A stretch of 64,000 nucleotides of DNA from Sorangium aterium (lineage in GTDB: Bacteria > Myxococcota_A > Polyangia > Polyangiales > Polyangiaceae), in contig NZ_JAQNDK010000005.1 of assembly GCF_028368935.1 (NCBI RefSeq), forward strand, positions 248,001 through 312,000. Reading direction: 5' to 3'. The translations under genes were made by a program, and so were the position numbers. The notes under the pieces were generated by a model, which saw only the letters and a list, made by a program, of their open reading frames with translations, had not been told where the DNA came from and made no database searches. Shown in pieces: positions 32,857 to 43,765 of this stretch. Position 1 is the first letter of the stretch; the number at the start of each line of letters is the position of its first letter.

Positions 32857-35667
32857 GTGGCGCGGCAGCTCCGGGACCAGGCGCAGGGCGCGCTCGGCGA
32901 GGTCCTCCGCGGCTTTCAGGCGGCGGATCCCCAGGGCGGCGACGTCGCATGCGCCGGCTCCGCTGAAGGGCGGCGGCGCCTCCGCGCCGGACTCGTGTCC
33001 GCGTTGATGCGGCTCATCTTCCTCCTCTACGCCGAGGCGCGCGGCCTGCTCGCCGGCGCGGAAGGCGGCGGCGCGCCGCTCGCTCGGCTCTTCGAGGATC
33101 TCCAGGAAGAACGGCGACGGCAGGGAGACGACCTCGAGCGCCGCCACGGCGCATGGGCGAGGATCGCGGCGCTCTTCCGCGCGCTCCGCGATCGCGGTCC
33201 CGGGAGCGCGCGCGGCGGCCTCTGCGATCCGGACGCCCATGCCTTCCTGGAGGGGAGACCGTGGCTCAGCGACGGCGCGCTCCACCGGGTGCTCTCGGCG
33301 CTCCTCGTGCACGACGGCGTGCCGCTGCGCTACGGCGAGCTCGAGGTCGAGCACCTCGGCACGCTTTACGAGGGCCTGATCGCCTTTGACCTCGAGATCG
33401 CCGAGGGCGAGTCGATGGCGCTCTTGCCGTCGCACATCGTCGTCGATCTGGAGGCGCTCCTCGCCCTCCCCGGCCGTGACCGGCTCGCGCGGCTCGAGGA
33501 GGCGGCGGACCTGAAGCTCGGCGCGCGGCCGGCAGCGCGCGTCGCCGCGGCCGGAAGCGTGGCCGAGCTGTCGCAGGCGCTCGCGCGACGCGCGTCCCCG
33601 CGGCACCCGGATCGGATCGCGCGGGGCGCGCTCTACCTGCAGCCGGGGCAGCTCCGGCGGCGCGCGGGCTCGTACTACACGCCGCGGGAGATCACGTCGC
33701 ACGTCGTCGAGCGCACGCTGTCGCCGCTGCTCGACAGGGATAGCCGGCCGGCGGCGCCCGCGGATGTCCTCGCGCTCGCCGTGTGCGATCCCGCGATGGG
33801 GTCCGGCGCGTTCCTGGTGGAGGCATGCCGCCAGCTCGCCGCGCGCCTCGTCGAGGCGTGGCAGAGCGCCGGCGCGGCGCCGCCGCTCGCACGCGCCGAG
33901 CCGCCGCAGCCGCCGCTCGCTCGCGCGATGGCGCTCGTGGCGGAGCGCTGTCTGCACGGCGTCGACCTCGACCCGCTCGCGGTCGACCTCGCCAGGCTAT
34001 CGCTGTGGCTCGTCGTGCAGGACGCGCGCCTCCCGCTGAGCTTCCTCGACGGCAAGCTCCGCTGCGGCGATAGCCTCATCGGCGCCGAGCGCGCGGAGGT
34101 CGGCGGCTTCCCGGCCGCCGCGAGGCTGCCCGGGCGCAGCGGGGAGCGGCAGACACGGCGGGCCCTGCTGCGGCAGGCCCCGCTGCCCCCGCGGCCGGAG
34201 GGCGCGCCGCCGGAGGACGCCGAGGTGGCGCCCCGCGCTGGGCCGGAGGACGCCGAGGTGGCGCCCCGCGGTGGGCCAGAGGGCGCCGAGGTGGCGCCCC
34301 GCGGTGGGCCGAAGGGCGCCGAGCGAGCGCTCGGCGATGGGCCCGAGGGGGCGGACCAGGCGGCGCTCGACGCCTGGATGGCCCTGTGGTTCTGGCCGCC
34401 GGCGGGCGAGCTCGCGGCCCTGGCGCCGGCCCCTGCCACGTTCGCGCGCTACATGGCCGCCGCGCGCGAGCCGGCCGATCCGCGGGCGGCGCTGTCGCGG
34501 CGCATCGCCGAGGAGCGCCGGTTCCTGCACTGGGAGCTCGCGTTCCCCGGCGCCTTCGATCGCCCCGAGCCGGGCTTCGACGCCGTGATCGGCAATCCTC
34601 CGTGGGTCGCGTACGTCGGCCGCGCGGCGCAGCCGATCGCGCCCGAGGTCTTCCACCTCCACCTCCGGAGGAACCCGGCGTTCCACGGTTACCGCTCGCT
34701 GCACGGCCTGTTCGTGCACCGGGCCGCATCGCTGCTGCGGCCGGGTGGGCGGCTCGGCCTCGTCATCCCCACGTCGGTGTCGGATCTCGATGGATACGGC
34801 CCGACGCGGCGCGCGCACGACGCGCTCTGCGCCGTGGACTCCGACCTTCCGAGCTTCGGCAGCGACGCCTTCGACGGCGTGTTCCAGCCGTGCATGGGCC
34901 TCCTCTCGACCCGCCTCGCCCCCGCCGCCCCGCGGGCGGCCGCGATCGCCTCGTGGCCGCTCGCGCGTTCGGATCTCGACGTCGTGTCCCGCCGGCTCCT
35001 CGAGCGGCTCGGCGCGCTGCCCCCCCTGCCAGCGGCCCTGTTCGGCGAGCGCGGGTTCCAGACGACGGCCGAGGACGCCGAGCGCATCCGGCGCGCGGAC
35101 ACCCCGGAGCCGCCTTACTCCTGCCCCATCCGGGAGGGCGCCGACGTGGGCGAGCTCATCGCGCGCGCGCCGCGCCACCACGTCGATCGCGCCGGCGTGA
35201 AGGGCCGCTTCCGGAAGGACGAGGACTGGAAGGCGGTGCGGCTGCTCATCCGCCAGACCGCCCGCTATCCGATCGCCGCGCTGAGCGACGGCCTCCCGTT
35301 CCGCAACTCGATCCTGGCCGGCTTCTCCGACGCCACCTGGAGCGAGTTCGCGCTGCTCTGTTATCTCAACTCCTCTCCTGTCCGCTGGTGGCATTACACC
35401 CGTCACCGGGACGCGCGCGAGGGCATGCCGCAGGTGAAGATCGCGCACCTGCGTGCGATCCCTGCGCCCCCGCCGGCGGGAGCCGCCCTGATCGCGGCGC
35501 TCGACGCGCTCGGACGGGAGCTCGGCCCGGCGAACGCGGGGCTGCCAGCCGACGCCCGGCGCCACCTGGACGGCACGGTGGCGAGCATGCTCGAGATGAC
35601 CGAGGAGGAGCGGGGCTGTGTCGCGCGCTGGGCGGCGGCGACCCCGCTCCCGCGGCCGGACGGCTGA
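32857..35667 (+). CDS. Eco57I-type adenine-specific DNA methylase (type IIG-like), N-terminus uncertain
   Basis: 936 residues from GTG 32857; the frame is open upstream to 32467 but that part translates the palindrome and is not protein-like. Homology-like sequence begins with LRDQAQGALGEVLRGF and ALMRLIFLLYAEARGLL, typical of large Eco57I/type IIG enzymes. SAM-binding motif I is CDPAMGSGAFLVEACRQLAA (near residue 310); catalytic motif IV is VIGNPPWVAYVG (near 580). A target-recognition region follows (FRKDEDWKAVRLLIRQTARY; NSSPVRWWHYTRHR). No PD-(D/E)XK nuclease motif is visible, so an N-terminal part may be missing. Four 33-base repeats near 34216-34350 encode PEDAEVAPRAG-like units between the motifs. 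It is solitary, with no specificity or nuclease gene next to it. Confidence 0.85.
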   Translation: MARQLRDQAQGALGEVLRGFQAADPQGGDVACAGSAEGRRRLRAGLVSALMRLIFLLYAEARGLLAGAEGGGAPLARLFEDLQEERRRQGDDLERRHGAWARIAALFRALRDRGPGSARGGLCDPDAHAFLEGRPWLSDGALHRVLSALLVHDGVPLRYGELEVEHLGTLYEGLIAFDLEIAEGESMALLPSHIVVDLEALLALPGRDRLARLEEAADLKLGARPAARVAAAGSVAELSQALARRASPRHPDRIARGALYLQPGQLRRRAGSYYTPREITSHVVERTLSPLLDRDSRPAAPADVLALAVCDPAMGSGAFLVEACRQLAARLVEAWQSAGAAPPLARAEPPQPPLARAMALVAERCLHGVDLDPLAVDLARLSLWLVVQDARLPLSFLDGKLRCGDSLIGAERAEVGGFPAAARLPGRSGERQTRRALLRQAPLPPRPEGAPPEDAEVAPRAGPEDAEVAPRGGPEGAEVAPRGGPKGAERALGDGPEGADQAALDAWMALWFWPPAGELAALAPAPATFARYMAAAREPADPRAALSRRIAEERRFLHWELAFPGAFDRPEPGFDAVIGNPPWVAYVGRAAQPIAPEVFHLHLRRNPAFHGYRSLHGLFVHRAASLLRPGGRLGLVIPTSVSDLDGYGPTRRAHDALCAVDSDLPSFGSDAFDGVFQPCMGLLSTRLAPAAPRAAAIASWPLARSDLDVVSRRLLERLGALPPLPAALFGERGFQTTAEDAERIRRADTPEPPYSCPIREGADVGELIARAPRHHVDRAGVKGRFRKDEDWKAVRLLIRQTARYPIAALSDGLPFRNSILAGFSDATWSEFALLCYLNSSPVRWWHYTRHRDAREGMPQVKIAHLRAIPAPPPAGAALIAALDALGRELGPANAGLPADARRHLDGTVASMLEMTEEERGCVARWAAATPLPRPDG

Positions 35668-35722
35668 GCGGCGGCCCCGGCGCGCGCAGGCGCGCCCCCT
35701 CGTCAGTCCTCGTCAGTCCACG

Positions 35723-36193
35723 TCAGTAACCGCCGTCGAAGCCGGGCGCGTCCTTCAGGTTGAACAGGACGCTGCGGAGGTCGTCCAGATCGAACGGCTT
35801 CTCGAAGACGGCCGACGCGCCCAGGCTGCGCGCGGTCGCGTGGAGGTGCGGCTGGCCGAACGCCGTGATCAGGATGACCGGCGGCCGGCGCCTCACCTCG
35901 GCGAGGCCCTCCAGGATCTCCATACCCGAGAAGCAGGGCATCTGGATATCGCTGACGATCGCGTCGATCGGCTTCGGGGGGTCCTCCCCACCCAGGCAGG
36001 GCGCCACCTTGTCGAGCAGCTCGAGGCCGTTGCGCGCCTCGGACACCTCGAACCCGTCGCTGCGGAGCGCCATGGCGATCGTGGACCGGAAGTCCTCGTC
36101 GTCTTCGGCCAGGACGATATGCCGGCCTTTGCCGAACAAGCCGCAAGGCGGGACCAGGGGCTTATCGCCAATCCAGCTTTCCGTCAGGTTCAT
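35723..36193 (-). CDS. Single-domain response regulator
   Basis: 156 residues with a 24-residue leader. Receiver domain: acidic pocket AEDDED (29-34), phospho-acceptor Asp82 in AIVSDIQMP, Thr110 in VILITAFG, and Lys132 in FEKPF. There is no output domain. The ATG at 36193 has GAAGGAGAAG eight bases upstream. Such CheY/FrzZ-like proteins relay phosphate from a histidine kinase; none is adjacent. Convergent with the methylase gene; the 55-base gap holds a small triplicated GTCAGTCC motif. Confidence 0.9.
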   Translation of the reverse strand: MNLTESWIGDKPLVPPCGLFGKGRHIVLAEDDEDFRSTIAMALRSDGFEVSEARNGLELLDKVAPCLGGEDPPKPIDAIVSDIQMPCFSGMEILEGLAEVRRRPPVILITAFGQPHLHATARSLGASAVFEKPFDLDDLRSVLFNLKDAPGFDGGY

Positions 36194-36664
36194 GGCAACT
36201 TCTCCTTCTTCTGGCCCGCCAATGCTGCGTGTTGGACCGTTTACCGCGGTCCTCGGAGCTCAGCCCCGCAGGATTTGCAGCGCCCGTGCCATGCTGTCCT
36301 GCCTTGCGGTGGAGCGGCCTCGACGGGTTCGACCCCGCTCCTTGGCGGGGCGCTGTTCGAGGCGTAGGCGGCGCCGGCGGGGGCTCCCTTCGGGGCGGCA
36401 GGGGCAATTTGCCGCGGAAGGGGCAGATCACGCCCATAAGGGGGCATAGGGTGTCCACGCGCGTCGAGGAATGTTCCGTCCTGAGTACGGGGTGGCCATC
36501 CCCGCCAGGCGCGGCGAGGAGGCGGAGGGCAGAGGAAGGCGGGAAGGAGGAGGGGAGGCGAGGAGGGGAGGCGAGGCGAGGAGGGGGAGGCTGGCCAGCG
36601 TCGGCGGCTCTCCAGGCTGGTCGCTTGGAGCGCGCGCTGGCCCGGGGGCGCTCGCCACTATGTC
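36194..36664. other. Intergenic with a long purine tract
   Basis: About 470 bases without a gene. Between about 36525 and 36590 the plus strand is almost only G and A (repeated GGAGGCGAGGAGGGG units), able to form G-quadruplex or triplex structures. It lies downstream of the Cys-repeat gene and upstream of the response regulator gene. Confidence 0.5.
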
Positions 36665-38986
36665 TCAGCGGCCGCAGCCGCGGTCATGGTCGCGATCGTT
36701 GCGGTTGTCCTCGCAGTCAAGGTCGTCACGGTGGGGGGCGCAGAGAAAGCCGTTGTTGTACTTGTCGAGTCTCTCGGCCAGGGGCTCGCCGGTCGCCCAG
36801 GGCGCGTTCCTGCTGCAGTTGTCCTTCACGTTGCTGCCGAGCGGGTACTTCTTGAGCCAGGCGTCGGCCTTGGCGATGGTGTCCTCGATGCAGCTCGACT
36901 GGTTGCCGATACCGACGTTGAGCTTGGCGACGATGAGGTGCTTCGCGATGATGTAGGTGACGTCGCCCCGCGTCGGACGGCTGATGATATCGAGCAGCTG
37001 GGACTTCGTGTACGTCTTGCCGCCGATGGTCAGCTTCGTGATCTTCCAGGCGTTCGGGTGGTTCTTCCAGTAACCGGGGGAGCCGGTGCCGGGGGAAGAG
37101 CACTTGCAGACGCCGCAGTCGGCGGCGCAGCTCGAGCAGTTCTCGACGCCCGCCTTGCAGACCCCATCGCCGCAGACCGGCGGGCAGGCGCCGCAGTCGC
37201 CGGCGCAGTTCGAGCAGGTCTCACCGACCGCGCAGACCTTGTCGCCGCAGACCGGCGGGCAGATGCCGCAGTCGCTCGGGCACTCGAGGCAGTTCTCGCC
37301 GGCCTCGCACCTGTCGTTGCCGCAGACCGCGGGGCAAGCGCCGCAGTCGCCGGTGCAGTTCGAGCAGTCCTCACCGTTCTCGCAGACGTTGTTGCCGCAG
37401 ACCGCGGGGCAGGCGCCGCAGTCGTCCGAGCAGCTGCCGCAGTCCTCGCCGGCCTCGCAGGTGCCGTTGCCGCAGACCGGCGGGCAGGTGCCGCAGTCGG
37501 CCGCGCAGGTGCTGCAGCTCTCGCTGCCGTTGCAGGTGCCGTCGCCGCAGACCGGCGGGCAGACGTCGCAGTCGGCGCTGCAGCTGCCGCAGTCCTCGCC
37601 GATCTCGCAGGTGCCGTTGCCGCACTGGGGCGGGCAGACGCCGCAGTCGACAGCGCAGCTGGAACAGCTCTCGTCGCCGCTGCAGACGCCGTTGCCGCAG
37701 GAGAGCCGGTAGCCGAAGTCCGCGTCGAGGAGGTCTTGTGCCCAGCCGAGCGAGACCACGCCCACGTTGTCGAGCCCGCCATCGGGATCGGCCGTCGGCT
37801 CCTGCCCGGCGAGCGGGCCGCTCGTCATGAAGTTGTCGGGCGTGATGACCACCGAGTAGGTGCCCGCCGGGAGCGTGTCGAAGAGGTAGAAGCCGGGCTG
37901 GCCGGTGTAGGGGCTCGTGCCGGTGATGGTGAAGTCGATCAGCTGGGCCCCCTGGAACAGCTCGACACGGACGCCGTTGACGCCGAGCTCGCCGGTCTCC
38001 GGCTCGTAGAGCCCGTCGGCGTCGCTGTCGAGCCAGACCGTGTCGCCGATCGACGAGTAGGTCACGTAGCCGAAGTCGGCGTTGGCCACGTTCTCACCCG
38101 CGTCGAGGGACACGCCGATCGGCTCGTCGTCGCTGGTCAGGATGTGGCCGAGCGGGAGCGTCGTGTCGTCGACGTCGACGACGTAACAGCCCGCCTCGAG
38201 CTCGGTGAAGCGGTAGACGCCGTTCGCGCCGGTCACGGCCGTCTGGAGCAGGGCGCCGTCGCCGACGCCGTCGCAGTTGGCGTCGCCGAAGAGGTCGACG
38301 ACGACGCCGGAGATGCCGAGCTCGGAGGCGTCCTCGACGCCGTCCGCGTTCGCGTCGAACCACACCTTGTCGCCGATCGAGCCCTTCGGCGCCGTGTAAC
38401 AGACCTCGAGGAGAGGGCGGTAGCCCATGTCGGTGTGGGCGCTGCCCTTGTACGATGTCTTTCCGCTGGCGCCCTCCTCGAGGAGGATCCCGTAGCTCGG
38501 CGACGTCCCGTTCACCCAGTCCTGCACGATGCCGGTGAGATCGACCGTGCTCCACCCGGTAACGTTGGGCACGAACGAGGTGAACGCGGCGGGGTCCATG
38601 CCGCCGAAGCTGTTCCACGTGACGAGCTCCTCGCTCCAGGGGGCGAGCACCTGGTGGACGTACACGGTCTTCGCGGTGCTCGTGTACGTCAGCGCGTAGA
38701 AATTGGCCGACGTGACGAGAGAGCCGGCGGGGATGGAGCTCAGATCGAAGCGGAACAGGGCGCGCTTCTCTCCGACCGAGCTGGAGTACCCGGTGTTGAC
38801 CTCGAACGGGGTCGGGACGTGGTAGCTCGGGGCGAGGCTCCAGATCTCGGCGTTGTAGACGTCGCCCAGGACACCCCGCTTGATCACGGTGCACGTGGGA
38901 GACGGAGCGGTGGTGTTGGCGAGGCTGGTGGCGGTGATGAACAGCGTGGCGAGCGCGGCAGAAGATGCGATTGCAAACTGCTTCAT
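36665..38986 (-). CDS. Large secreted surface protein: DNRLRE, SdrD-like and Cys-repeat domains
   Basis: 773 residues from ATG 38986, which has AAGGAG six bases upstream and a signal peptide (MKQFAIASSAALATLFITAT). A DNRLRE-like beta domain follows at about 30-200 (YSSSVGEKRALFRFDLSSIP; GTSPSYGILLEEG). Two SdrD B-like repeats come next (GSIGDKVWFDANADGVEDAS; SSIGDTVWLDSDADGLYEPE). Eight Cys-rich repeats of the form CGNGxCExGEDCxxCxxDCG then CP run from about 430 to 640. Finally a GSPGYWKNHPNAWKI domain (about 120 residues) closes the protein. Such modules occur in secreted adhesive proteins of myxobacteria. The many disulfides would need periplasmic oxidation. It is monocistronic; exact role unknown. 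Confidence 0.88.
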   Translation of the reverse strand: MKQFAIASSAALATLFITATSLANTTAPSPTCTVIKRGVLGDVYNAEIWSLAPSYHVPTPFEVNTGYSSSVGEKRALFRFDLSSIPAGSLVTSANFYALTYTSTAKTVYVHQVLAPWSEELVTWNSFGGMDPAAFTSFVPNVTGWSTVDLTGIVQDWVNGTSPSYGILLEEGASGKTSYKGSAHTDMGYRPLLEVCYTAPKGSIGDKVWFDANADGVEDASELGISGVVVDLFGDANCDGVGDGALLQTAVTGANGVYRFTELEAGCYVVDVDDTTLPLGHILTSDDEPIGVSLDAGENVANADFGYVTYSSIGDTVWLDSDADGLYEPETGELGVNGVRVELFQGAQLIDFTITGTSPYTGQPGFYLFDTLPAGTYSVVITPDNFMTSGPLAGQEPTADPDGGLDNVGVVSLGWAQDLLDADFGYRLSCGNGVCSGDESCSSCAVDCGVCPPQCGNGTCEIGEDCGSCSADCDVCPPVCGDGTCNGSESCSTCAADCGTCPPVCGNGTCEAGEDCGSCSDDCGACPAVCGNNVCENGEDCSNCTGDCGACPAVCGNDRCEAGENCLECPSDCGICPPVCGDKVCAVGETCSNCAGDCGACPPVCGDGVCKAGVENCSSCAADCGVCKCSSPGTGSPGYWKNHPNAWKITKLTIGGKTYTKSQLLDIISRPTRGDVTYIIAKHLIVAKLNVGIGNQSSCIEDTIAKADAWLKKYPLGSNVKDNCSRNAPWATGEPLAERLDKYNNGFLCAPHRDDLDCEDNRNDRDHDRGCGR

Positions 38987-39845
38987 GGGTAGCTCCTTGA
39001 GGTCCTCACGGGTGAACCATTGCTGGAGCGTCATCCGAATAGCAGGCACCATGACTCACGGGTCAGGCGAGGTCGGTTTCGCGGGCTCCGGTCGGAATGA
39101 GCCCCGCGGGCTGATCAGGATCGGATCGAGTACGCGGGTGCTTTTGCTTCGATCGGAAAGCGGATGCGCAAGGTGACAGTATTCAAGTTAGCAACTCAGA
39201 GATGAAAGTGTCCAGGTCTTTTTGGTGGTAGACGGGAGAAAGTTATCGAGTTGTACGGTGACAATTTTGGGTCGTGCGGTGACGCTTTTCGTCTTCTCGC
39301 GGTCTGTTCGCCGTCTGTTCGCCGTCTGTTCACGGTTCGTGGCGACGAGCGCAGTTTGGCCCATCGAGTTCGATCGCCAGAACACTCGCCAGCTCGACGG
39401 TCGGTGCGCAGCTCGCGGCTCGCGGCGGGGGGCGCCGGGCGTTCGGCGACGTACGGCGACGCTGAGCAGCCCTCTCCGACCCTTCGCAGGGGTCGAGGGA
39501 CGAACAGGATCGGATCAGGTACGCGGGAGTGCCTGACGAGATTTGATGCAGAACGCACACAGGACCATTTTTAAAGATAACGAGTCTTTACTTTGCCTGT
39601 CTAGATCCTTTTTCGGGGCGTGAGCATTTTGTGTGGCTCTTGGTTTCGGGTACGGGGGGCCCGGGCGTTGCTTGTCACGCGGCGCTCGTTAGGCGGAGCG
39701 AGCAGGCTGCGTCGCGGTTCGCTGCGATCATCTGGCGTCAGTTGCATCCTGCGCATCCTGCGCATCCTGCGCATCCCGCGCCGCGCGGGCGGCGCTCCAA
39801 GCCTGCCGGCTGCCGCCCGCGCGCGGGCGCTGCTACGGTTCGGCT
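38987..39845. other. Intergenic, partly low GC, with spaced direct repeats
   Basis: About 860 bases. CAGGATCGGATCGAGTACGC (39116 on) recurs as CAGGATCGGATCAGGTACGC (39505 on) in direct orientation, each followed by a GGGTGC or GGGAGTGC end. Between them is AT-richer sequence with TGTTCGCCG repeated (39300-39335) and paired CGGTGAC words. Short frames on both strands (for example 39188-39385) have no ribosome-binding site. It may be a small insertion flanked by repeats. Confidence 0.45.
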
Positions 39846-41249
39846 GTGCGACGCCCGCTGCTCGCCTCGTCCGCCCTGTTCGACGCGCTTCGCCTCGCGT
39901 CGCTCGCGTCCATCGTCCTCGCCGTCGTCATCCCCCGCGCGGGCGCCGCGCAGGACCTGCCGACGCTGAGCGGGTCCTGGACGGCGAGCGCCCTCACGGA
40001 ACAGTGGTCGGTCGCCGCCTGGGGGCAGGCGTGCGGGCCCAGGCCGCGCCCGCAGGGCGCCCCGGGCGGCGCCGTGCAGATCCAGCAGCACGGCTCGGAG
40101 CTCTCGATCTCGGGCGCCGGACGGTCGTGGAGCACCGCCGAGTGCTGGGAGCAGATGCCCGGGCTCGCGCGGAGCAAGCACTCGGCCTCTGGCAACGCGC
40201 GCTCCTGGCAGACCCGCTGCACGACGCCGGCCAGCGACCCCCGCCGGGCCGTGGTCACCACCACGACGCAGGCGACCGACGCCAGCATCAACATGGTGGA
40301 GACGGGGCAGTACCAGTTCATCATCCAGGACACGACCTGCAGCGCGTCCGTGACGAGGACGCGGGCCTACACGCTCGTCCGGCGCGAGGGCGAGGCGCCC
40401 CCCGCGGCGAGCGCCCCGCCGCCGGTGGCGAGCGCTCCGCCGCCGGCGGTGTCCGCGGCGCCCGCCGCAGCCGAGAAGAAGCCCGCGGCCTCGCGCACCT
40501 GCGACGCCCCCGGCGAGCCGGCGCGCCTCGAGGTCACGCCGTCGCGCAAGCTCATGCGGCCGGGCGAACGCTCTCAGTTCCGCGCGCTGGTCATGGATGC
40601 GGGGTGCGCGCTCCCGACGAGGCCCACGTGGTCGATCGCGCCGGGGCCGCTCGCGTCCGCCGCGACGGTCGACGCGACAGGCGCCCTCTCGCTCGGCGCC
40701 GGCGCGGGCGAGGGGGCGCTCGGCCTCGTCGCGTCCGTCGCCGGAAAGGGGGTGACCGTCGCGATCGAGGTGACGAGCCCCGATCGTTACGACGCGCTCC
40801 TCGCGACGAGCGGGCTCAACGAGGCGGGCGAGAGCGAGCAGGCCGCCGTCGTGGTGATCGCGGCCGGCACCATCGGCGGGCGCACGACCTCGGGCGAGGA
40901 CCTGGGACGCCAGCGCAAGAACCTGTTCGTCGCCATCGTGGGTGGGGTCGCGGCCTGCCTCGGATTTGCCGGGTTGATCCTGCTCCGCCGAGGCCGACGG
41001 CGGACAGGAGGCGAGGTGGAAGGCCCGGCCTCCATGGCCGGTGCCGCCGGCGAGCACGACAGCGCAGGCGCCGAGGGAACCCCGGCGCCCTCGGAGGCCT
41101 CGCTCGCGGGCGTCGCAGGGTCAGCCGCGGCGCCGGTCCGGCGGACGCTGCGGGCTCGTGGAAAGATCTGCCCAACCTGCGGCGACCGCTATCCGAGCGA
41201 GGCGATGTTCTGCGGGAAAGACGGCACGCAGCTGCTCCTGCTCAATTGA
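39846..41249 (+). CDS. Membrane protein with Ig-like domain and C-terminal zinc ribbon
   Basis: 467 residues from GTG 39846. Signal peptide (ALFDALRLASLASIVLAVVI) ending near PRAGAAQDL. Residues 40-170 form a Trp/Cys-containing extracellular domain; an Ala/Pro spacer leads to a bacterial Ig-like (Big-2) domain (PARLEVTPSRKLMRPGERSQ; SAATVDATGALSLG). One transmembrane helix near residue 365 (LFVAIVGGVAACLGFAGLIL) is followed by a cytoplasmic tail ending in a zinc ribbon, CPTCGDRYPSEAMFCGKDGT. The same ribbon type starts the kinase at 21405. A signalling or assembly role at the envelope is plausible but not shown. Confidence 0.75.
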   Translation: MRRPLLASSALFDALRLASLASIVLAVVIPRAGAAQDLPTLSGSWTASALTEQWSVAAWGQACGPRPRPQGAPGGAVQIQQHGSELSISGAGRSWSTAECWEQMPGLARSKHSASGNARSWQTRCTTPASDPRRAVVTTTTQATDASINMVETGQYQFIIQDTTCSASVTRTRAYTLVRREGEAPPAASAPPPVASAPPPAVSAAPAAAEKKPAASRTCDAPGEPARLEVTPSRKLMRPGERSQFRALVMDAGCALPTRPTWSIAPGPLASAATVDATGALSLGAGAGEGALGLVASVAGKGVTVAIEVTSPDRYDALLATSGLNEAGESEQAAVVVIAAGTIGGRTTSGEDLGRQRKNLFVAIVGGVAACLGFAGLILLRRGRRRTGGEVEGPASMAGAAGEHDSAGAEGTPAPSEASLAGVAGSAAAPVRRTLRARGKICPTCGDRYPSEAMFCGKDGTQLLLLN

Positions 41250-41463
41250 TCGCGCCACACTGCGCGCTGCGGCTGCGCGGGACGTGGACGCGCGCTGCGT
41301 CATCGGGCGGCGCTGCGCCGGCGCGATCATAAAAGAAGTCGCCGCCTTGATCGGCCTCGCGCCGTCCCGCTATTCTGCGTCGACCGACCGGGCCGCGTGA
41401 ACGTGCGCGTGTGTGGTCGTTGAACCCATGCCCGCATGCCGGAACGGGAAGGGCGACAGTCGC

Positions 41464-43413
<1,950 letters not shown>

Positions 43414-43704
43414 TCGCGGCCCCAGCGCGGGCGCTCCCGCGCTTCGATTGGGTTGCCGCCTCCTCGATGGGTCCGCCGGAGTATCGAGCGAGGTTGGCTG
43501 CCATGAAGGAGGGGTCGATAGGACCCTGAGCACTCGCGCGGCTCCGGGCTGCTCGGGCAATTGCCACCTCGATGCAGCTGAACCGCAAGGGTTCGCGCGC
43601 GGCGCTTCCGCGAGCTCCTGCGGACGACAAGGTCGTTGCGGAGGCAGCACCCTTTACTCGGCCGGGCTCCCGCTTGCGGTCCATTCCGCGTAGCATCGTG
43701 CCCC
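43414..43704. other. Intergenic
   Basis: About 290 bases between the AgmX-like gene and the split kinase gene. GCGGGCGCTCCCGC just after the AgmX stop can form a small hairpin. No gene is supported. Confidence 0.35.
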
Positions 43705-43765
43705 ATGACGCTCGTCCCCGCGGAGCAGCGCGCCGGACCTCCGCGATCTCGCCCAGGGCCGGCCC

